A stretch of 18,213 bases of DNA from DASUPK01 sp036276255. GTDB taxonomy: Bacteria > Actinomycetota > Thermoleophilia > Solirubrobacterales > 70-9. The notes under the pieces are model-generated. The model saw nothing but the letters and a program-made list of their open reading frames with translations. It was not told the origin of the DNA and did no database searches. A program made the position numbers and the translations under genes. The DNA lies in NCBI GenBank assembly GCA_036276255.1, contig DASUPK010000032.1:1-18213 (forward strand), in the 5' to 3' direction. Position 1 is the stretch's first letter, and the number at the start of each line of letters is the position of its first letter. Of this stretch, positions 14,243-18,213 are shown piece after piece.

Positions 14243-15441
14243 CTGGCCTTGAATCGTGCCGCCTCCTCCGAGCCTTCGGTTGCCGACCCCTCGCTGTAGG
14301 AGTGAGCTCCGGCTCCGGCCAGCTTGCCGGCCTCGACGATCAGGTACTCCTCGCGAATCGGCTTCCCCTCGAAGTGGCATTCGAGGATCTCTCTGGTTCC
14401 AGCCGCATAGCGAGTCTGTGCTGAAAGGCTGGTTCCGGAGGTGTGTGGGGTCATCCCATGCCAGGGCATCGTCCTCCAGGGGTGGTCCTGCGGAGCCGGC
14501 TGCGGGAACCAGACGTCACCGGCGTAGCCGGCGAGCTGGCCCGACTCGAGAGCGGCGACAATCGCGTCGCGGTCGCAGATCTTGCCGCGGGCGGTGTTGA
14601 CCAGGTACGCGCCCCTCTTCATCTTGGAGAGCATCTTCTCGTCGAAGAGATGCTCGGTCTCAGGATGCAGGGGAGCGTTGATCGTGACCACGTCACAGAC
14701 CTCGACCATCTCCTCGGGTGTCTCGTGGAATGTGACCCCGAGCTCGTCCTCGACCTCCTTGGGCAGGCGGTGACGGTCGGTGTAGTGCAGGCCGACCTCG
14801 AACGGCTTCAAGCGCCGCAGGACGGCCGACCCGATCCTGCCCGCGGCCACGGTCCCAACCTGCATGCCCTCGAGGTCGTACTCGCGCGCGGCGCAGTCGG
14901 CGATGTTCCATCCCCCGTCCACCACCGTCTTGTAGGACGGGATGTAGTTGCGCACGAGTCCGAGGATCATCATCACGACGTGCTCGGAGACGCTGATCGA
15001 GTTCGAGTACGTCACCTCGGCGACGGTCATTCCCGCCTCCTGCGCCGCCTGCAAATCGACATGGTCGGAACCGATCCCGGCGGTGATCGCGAGCTTCAGC
15101 TCGGGCGCCTTGGCGATCCGCTCGGCGGTCAGGTAGGCGGGCCAGAAGGGCTGTGAGATGACCACCTCGGCGTCGGGGAGGTTGCGGTCGAGCTCAGAGT
15201 CCTCACCGTCTTTGTCGGCGGTGACGACCAGCTCGTGGCCGGCGTCCTCGAGGAACTTCCGCAGGCCGAGCTCGCCTGAGACGCAGCCCAGGAGCTCTCC
15301 CGGATTGAAATCGATCGCGCTCGGGGTAGGGGTGGTCTGCCCGTCGGGGTAGCTCTCGATCTTCGGGACGTCGTCCCGCGGGTAGGCAGGCGGATAGCCG
15401 TCCACCGGGTCGTCGTAGAGAACACAAACGATCTTCGCCAT
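14239..15441 (-). CDS. fdh: NAD-dependent formate dehydrogenase (2-hydroxyacid dehydrogenase superfamily)
   Basis: Oxidises formate to CO2 with NAD+, needing no metal. At 400 residues it is nearly collinear with the well-known Pseudomonas sp. 101 enzyme, for example VLYDDPVDGYPPAYPRDD, SQPFWPAYLT, GWNIADC and HYTDRHRLP. With the initiator Met as 1 (one more than the Pseudomonas numbering), key residues are Asn147, Arg285 in NTARGK and His333 in TPHTSGT. Asp222 in YTDRH marks NAD rather than NADP use. Two cysteines of the Pseudomonas enzyme, 145 and 255, are Ser146 and Ala256 here. The ATG is preceded at 9 bases by AGGAGG inside the end of the upstream gene, only 5 bases away. So it belongs to the glutamate-synthase-like operon and probably disposes of formate made by that pathway. 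Confidence 0.96.
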   Translation of the reverse strand: MAKIVCVLYDDPVDGYPPAYPRDDVPKIESYPDGQTTPTPSAIDFNPGELLGCVSGELGLRKFLEDAGHELVVTADKDGEDSELDRNLPDAEVVISQPFWPAYLTAERIAKAPELKLAITAGIGSDHVDLQAAQEAGMTVAEVTYSNSISVSEHVVMMILGLVRNYIPSYKTVVDGGWNIADCAAREYDLEGMQVGTVAAGRIGSAVLRRLKPFEVGLHYTDRHRLPKEVEDELGVTFHETPEEMVEVCDVVTINAPLHPETEHLFDEKMLSKMKRGAYLVNTARGKICDRDAIVAALESGQLAGYAGDVWFPQPAPQDHPWRTMPWHGMTPHTSGTSLSAQTRYAAGTREILECHFEGKPIREEYLIVEAGKLAGAGAHSYSEGSATEGSEEAARFKAR

Positions 15442-15446
15442 CTCGA

Positions 15447-16850
15447 TCAGCCTCCTGTTTCGTTGCCAGCTTGGTCGGAGTCAGAGGACCGTCCGGGGAC
15501 CCAATCGGTTCCGGCGAGCGGGATCTTGGCCATCGCCGCCGCCTCGACTGTCAGCGCGACCAGGTCCTCTGGCTCGAGGTTGTGGACGTGGGACTTGCCG
15601 CATGCGCGCGCGATGGTCTGCGCTTCCAGCACCATCGCGCGCAGGTAGTTCGCAATCCGGCGGCCGCCAAGCTCGGGGTCGAAGCGACTGGCGAGCTCGT
15701 CGTCCTGGGTCGAGATCCCGACGGGATCACGGCCCTCGTGCCAGTCGTCGTAGAAGCCCGCCGCCGTGCCGATCTTCTCGTATTCCTGCTCGAAGCGATG
15801 GGAGTTGTCGCCGAGCGCGACCACGGCAGCGACCCCGATCGACACGGCGTCAGCCCCCAGCGCGAGCGCCTTGGCGACGTCGGCGCCGGACCGGATTCCA
15901 CCGGAGACGATCAGCTGCACCTTGCGGTGCATGCCCAGCTCCTGCAGCGAGCGGACGGCCTCCGGGATCGCCGCGAGGATCGGGATCCCGACGTGCTCGA
16001 TAAAGACGTCCTGGCTCGCGGCGGTTCCGCCTTCCATCCCGTCGAGCACGATCACGTCGGCCCCGGCCTTGACGGCCAGGGCGACGTCGAAGTAGGTCCG
16101 GGTGGCGCCGATCTTCACGTAGATCGGCTTGCGCCAGTCGGTGATCTCCCGAAGCTCGCCGATCTTGATCTCGAGGTCGTCGGGACCGGTCCAGTCCGGA
16201 TGGCGGCAGGCGCTGCGCTGGTCGACGCCCTTCGGAAGGTCGCGCATCTCGGCCACGCGGTCGGAGATCTTCTGGCCCATCAGGATGCCGCCGCCGCCGG
16301 GCTTGGCCCCCTGGCCGACGACGATCTCGACCGCATCGGCGCGGCGCAGGTCGTCCGGGTTCATCCCGTAGCGCGAGGGGAGGATCTGGTAGATGAGCTT
16401 GCTCGAGTGCTCCCGCTCCTCGGGCAACATGCCGCCGTCGCCGGTGGTGGTGCTCGTCCCCATCGCGCTGGCCCCGCGGCCGAGCGCCTCCTTGGCGGGC
16501 GCCGAGAGGGCGCCGAAGCTCATACCCGCGATCGTGATCGGAATGTCGAGGTGAATGGGCTCCTCGGCGAAGCGGGTGCCGAGCGTGACGTCGGTGGCGC
16601 AGCGCTCGCGATAGCCCTCCAGCGGGTAGCGGGAGACGCTGGCACCGAGGAAGAGCAGATCGTCGAAGTGCGGCACGCGGCGCTTGGCGCCGAAGCCCCG
16701 GATGTCGTAGATCCCCTCCCGGGCCATCCGGTGGATCTCGTGGATGGCGTTACGGTCGAAGAGGGCGGACTCGCGCAGGCCGGGCCGCCAGCGGTCGACC
16801 AGCTGCGGGTCGTATGGCTCCTCCTTGCGGAGGGCGTCGAACTCGGTCAT
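15447..16850 (-). CDS. mgsC: FMN-binding glutamate-synthase-like subunit (GlxD / MgsC family)
   Basis: 467 residues, equivalent to the synthase domain of GltB. FMN and substrate motifs are visible: IAGMSFGALSAPAKEALGRG (107-126), TTTGDGG (134-140), VGQGAKPGGGG (178-188), LDGMEGGTAAS (269-279) and SGGIRSGADVAKALALGADA (316-335). The [3Fe-4S] cysteines of glutamate synthase are missing: at the CPVGxATQ position the sequence is DPVGISTQ (375-382). In MgsABC this subunit is thought to carry out FMN-dependent formation of N-methylglutamate from glutamate and methylamine. An alternative is a GlxD-type partner of glutamine synthetase. The ATG overlaps the GXGXG-subunit stop by one base (TGATG), and formate dehydrogenase follows after 5 bases. 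The family call is firm; the symbol is the likelier of two. Confidence 0.88.
   Translation of the reverse strand: MTEFDALRKEEPYDPQLVDRWRPGLRESALFDRNAIHEIHRMAREGIYDIRGFGAKRRVPHFDDLLFLGASVSRYPLEGYRERCATDVTLGTRFAEEPIHLDIPITIAGMSFGALSAPAKEALGRGASAMGTSTTTGDGGMLPEEREHSSKLIYQILPSRYGMNPDDLRRADAVEIVVGQGAKPGGGGILMGQKISDRVAEMRDLPKGVDQRSACRHPDWTGPDDLEIKIGELREITDWRKPIYVKIGATRTYFDVALAVKAGADVIVLDGMEGGTAASQDVFIEHVGIPILAAIPEAVRSLQELGMHRKVQLIVSGGIRSGADVAKALALGADAVSIGVAAVVALGDNSHRFEQEYEKIGTAAGFYDDWHEGRDPVGISTQDDELASRFDPELGGRRIANYLRAMVLEAQTIARACGKSHVHNLEPEDLVALTVEAAAMAKIPLAGTDWVPGRSSDSDQAGNETGG
15451..15456 (-). promoter_or_regulatory. Consensus Shine-Dalgarno of formate dehydrogenase
   Basis: AGGAGG on the minus strand lies 9 bases before the ATG at 15441 and inside the last codons of the upstream gene. 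It is the strongest ribosome site in the operon, suggesting formate dehydrogenase is translated independently and in good amount. Confidence 0.7.
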
Positions 16851-17551
16851 CAGTACCCCCCCGCGTCGTCGACCTTGAAGTTGTAAAGCTGGCGAGCCGA
16901 CCCGTAGCGCCGGAAGTCGGCGGGCTTCGCGTCCGCCTCGCCGGCCTCGAGCAGGTGCTCAATCTCCTCCAGGTGCTCGGGCCGCATCTCCTTCTCGATG
17001 CAGTCGGCACCGAGTCCCGCCACCTCGCCGCGCACGTAGAGGTGGGCCTCGTAGATGGAGTCGCCGAGTCCCTCCCCGGCATCGCCGCAGACGACGAGAG
17101 CGCCCTTCTGGGCCATGAAGGCTCCGGCATGCCCGATCGAGCCGTGGACGACGATCTCGATCCCCTTCATCGAGATCCCGCAGCGGGCGGACGCGCTGCC
17201 CTTGATGACGAGCAAGCCGCCGCGCCCCGTCGCCCCGGCGGACTGGCTGGAAGAGCCATCGACGATGACCGTCCCGGACATCATGTTCTCGGCCACGCCG
17301 ACGCCGCAGTTGCCCGCAACCCTGACGGTCGCATGCTTGTTCATCCCGGCGCAGTAGTAGCCGACGTGCCCGTTGATCTCGACCTCGAGCTCGCCGTCGA
17401 GACCCGCCGCGAGAGCGTGGGCGCCCTCGGGGTTCTCGATTCGCCACTGGCTCCGACCCGCGCCGCCCGCGTCGTGGAGGCGCTGGTTCAGATCCCTCAC
17501 GCTCGTCGTCGCGAGGTCCACCGACTCGAGGGCGGCGGGCGCGGTGCTCAC
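16850..17551 (-). CDS. mgsB: GXGXG-motif subunit (GlxC / MgsB family)
   Basis: 233 residues, matching the C-terminal beta-helix (GXGXG) domain of glutamate synthase as a free subunit. Repeated Gly-rich turns are evident from NGHVGYYCAGMNKHATVRV through GNCGVGVAENMMSGTVIV, SSSQSAGATGRGGLLVIKG and ARCGISMKGIEIVVHGS to VVCGDAGEGLGDSIYEA. The helix scaffold links amidotransferase and synthase parts in the complex. The N-terminal ~45 residues (including SVRDLNQRLHD) and the C-terminal FRRYGSARQLYNFKV are typical of the GlxC/MgsB branch rather than of GltB. The GTG start at 17551 overlaps the upstream stop in GTGA; the open frame continues further upstream, but only inside that gene. Its own stop shares one base with the next ATG. 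Confidence 0.88.
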   Translation of the reverse strand: MSTAPAALESVDLATTSVRDLNQRLHDAGGAGRSQWRIENPEGAHALAAGLDGELEVEINGHVGYYCAGMNKHATVRVAGNCGVGVAENMMSGTVIVDGSSSQSAGATGRGGLLVIKGSASARCGISMKGIEIVVHGSIGHAGAFMAQKGALVVCGDAGEGLGDSIYEAHLYVRGEVAGLGADCIEKEMRPEHLEEIEHLLEAGEADAKPADFRRYGSARQLYNFKVDDAGGY

Positions 17552-18213
17552 GCTACCTTCGCTCGCTCCCAGGAGTAGACGCGTCCGGGCTCGGGCTCCC
17601 ACTGGCGCGCGTCCTCGGCTCCGGGCAGGGTGGCGATCGCCCGGTACTCCGATGCCATCGCAACCCAGTCGTCGGTCTCGGCCATCACCGCCGGTTTGCA
17701 CGCGATCGGGTCCCGCAGCACCGCGAAACCGTCGGCAGTGCCGACCGCGAACGTGTAGAAGCCGTCGAGATCCGTCAGGCAGCGTTCCAGCGCGGTCTCC
17801 AGGTCGTCGCCCTCCGAGAGCCGCCAGGTGAGGAATCCGGCTGCGACCTCGGAGTCGTTGTCGGTCTGGAACTTGATTCCCTGGCCGCGCAGGAAGACCC
17901 GCAGCCGGTTGTGGTTGGAGAGCGAGCCGTTGTGGACCAGGCAGAGGTCGAGCCCGGTCGAGAACGGATGGGAATGCTCGGTGGTGACGCGGCTCTCGGT
18001 CGCCATCCGGGTGTGCCCGAGCGCGTGGGTGGCGGACACCTGATCCAGACCGAAGCGACGGAAGAAGTCGCGCGGGTCCCCGGCCTCCTTGTAGATCTCG
18101 ATCCGCTCGCCGACGCTCATCACCCGCAGCTCGGGGTGGCGCGAGGCGAGCCAGTGCTGCAACTGCTCCCCGTCGTCACCCACGACGAACAGCGCGTGGG
18201 TGGCCCGGACCTC
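17548..18213 (-). CDS. mgsA: Class-II glutamine amidotransferase-like subunit (GlxB / MgsA family), N-terminus outside window
   Basis: The frame is open to the window edge, giving 221 residues of an incomplete protein; the N-terminal nucleophile cysteine region is not visible. Class-II amidotransferase signatures seen are GHTRMATESRVTTEHSHPF, LVHNGSLSNHNRLR (the HNG oxyanion element), TDNDSEVAAGF, and the GFYTFAVGTADGFAVLRDP strand pair with ACKPAVMAETDDWVAMASE. In glutamate synthase this domain frees ammonia from glutamine. In N-methylglutamate synthase the separate MgsA subunit belongs to the same fold. A GTG at 18183 is an internal valine, not the start. It is the first visible gene of the operon and overlaps the GXGXG-subunit gene by 4 bases. 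A glutamine-synthetase-like gene (gmaS or glnT) would be expected upstream. Confidence 0.88.
   Translation of the reverse strand, partial: EVRATHALFVVGDDGEQLQHWLASRHPELRVMSVGERIEIYKEAGDPRDFFRRFGLDQVSATHALGHTRMATESRVTTEHSHPFSTGLDLCLVHNGSLSNHNRLRVFLRGQGIKFQTDNDSEVAAGFLTWRLSEGDDLETALERCLTDLDGFYTFAVGTADGFAVLRDPIACKPAVMAETDDWVAMASEYRAIATLPGAEDARQWEPEPGRVYSWERAKVA

Noticed and set aside
15471..16886. Long open frame (471 codons) opposite the FMN-binding subunit gene
   Set aside because: It mirrors a gene with firm family motifs, and the predicted protein is Arg/Asp/Gly/His-rich with no recognisable domain.
15447..18213. Ordinary NADPH glutamate synthase (GltBD) split into subunits
   Set aside because: The synthase subunit lacks the Fe-S cysteines, no GltD-like subunit is visible, and all three proteins match the free-standing GlxBCD/MgsABC branch better.
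1..18213. CRISPR arrays, tRNA/rRNA genes, insertion sequences or prophage genes
   Set aside because: No spaced direct repeats, cloverleaf or rRNA-like sequence, transposase or integrase was recognised by eye on either strand.

Overview
High-GC actinobacterial DNA with dense gene packing, strong G/C preference at third codon positions, GTG and TTG starts and many 4-base gene overlaps. The large exported proteins at 9214-13039 end in Lys/Arg-rich beta modules and in 'FQC...C' Ig-like modules. I associate these with Thermoleophilia (Solirubrobacterales/Gaiellales-like). That placement is inference from protein style; no rRNA or other marker is present.

Layout. 2-574 (+) is the 3' end of NAD-dependent DNA ligase (ligA). 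670-1971 (-) is a PBP4-type D-Ala-D-Ala carboxypeptidase, divergent from a patatin-like phospholipase (2049-3332, +), which meets a short-chain dehydrogenase (3329-4066, -) tail to tail. 4261-7060 (-) is a two-gene unit: long-chain acyl-CoA synthetase followed one base later by glycerate kinase. Upstream is a 58-residue HTH-like protein (7122-7298, -) with a near-consensus sigma-70 promoter. A NIF3-family protein (7424-8185, -) is divergent from an export-oriented cluster (8247-13039, +): a small protein of unknown function, a membrane-anchored thioredoxin-fold protein with a CDPC motif, a secreted protein, and a 966-residue secreted multi-domain protein. A VapBC-type toxin-antitoxin pair with a visible operator (13089-13731, -) and a small membrane protein (13748-14017, -) follow.

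The most interesting part is 14088-18213 (-): a tightly coupled operon, read right to left. It contains a class-II glutamine amidotransferase-like subunit (cut by the window edge), a GXGXG subunit, an FMN-binding glutamate-synthase-like subunit, an NAD-dependent formate dehydrogenase and a probably frameshifted small gene. The first three match the GlxBCD/MgsABC families; MgsABC is N-methylglutamate synthase of the indirect methylamine oxidation pathway. Methylamine oxidation by that route releases C1 units that can leave as formate, so direct coupling to formate dehydrogenase suggests a C1/methylated-amine oxidation module. The catalytic subunit lacks the [3Fe-4S] cysteines of true glutamate synthase, which fits a non-redox amine exchange.

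Several first-in-unit genes (patatin, SDR, acyl-CoA synthetase, 8247 gene, 10139 gene, vapB) have no good Shine-Dalgarno but carry a TANNNT-like hexamer 6-10 bases before the start. This suggests leaderless or nearly leaderless transcription. Genes inside operons use start/stop overlaps, or in one case (formate dehydrogenase) a consensus AGGAGG. No rRNA, tRNA, CRISPR array or insertion sequence was recognised, and no gene-free stretch exceeds about 210 bases.
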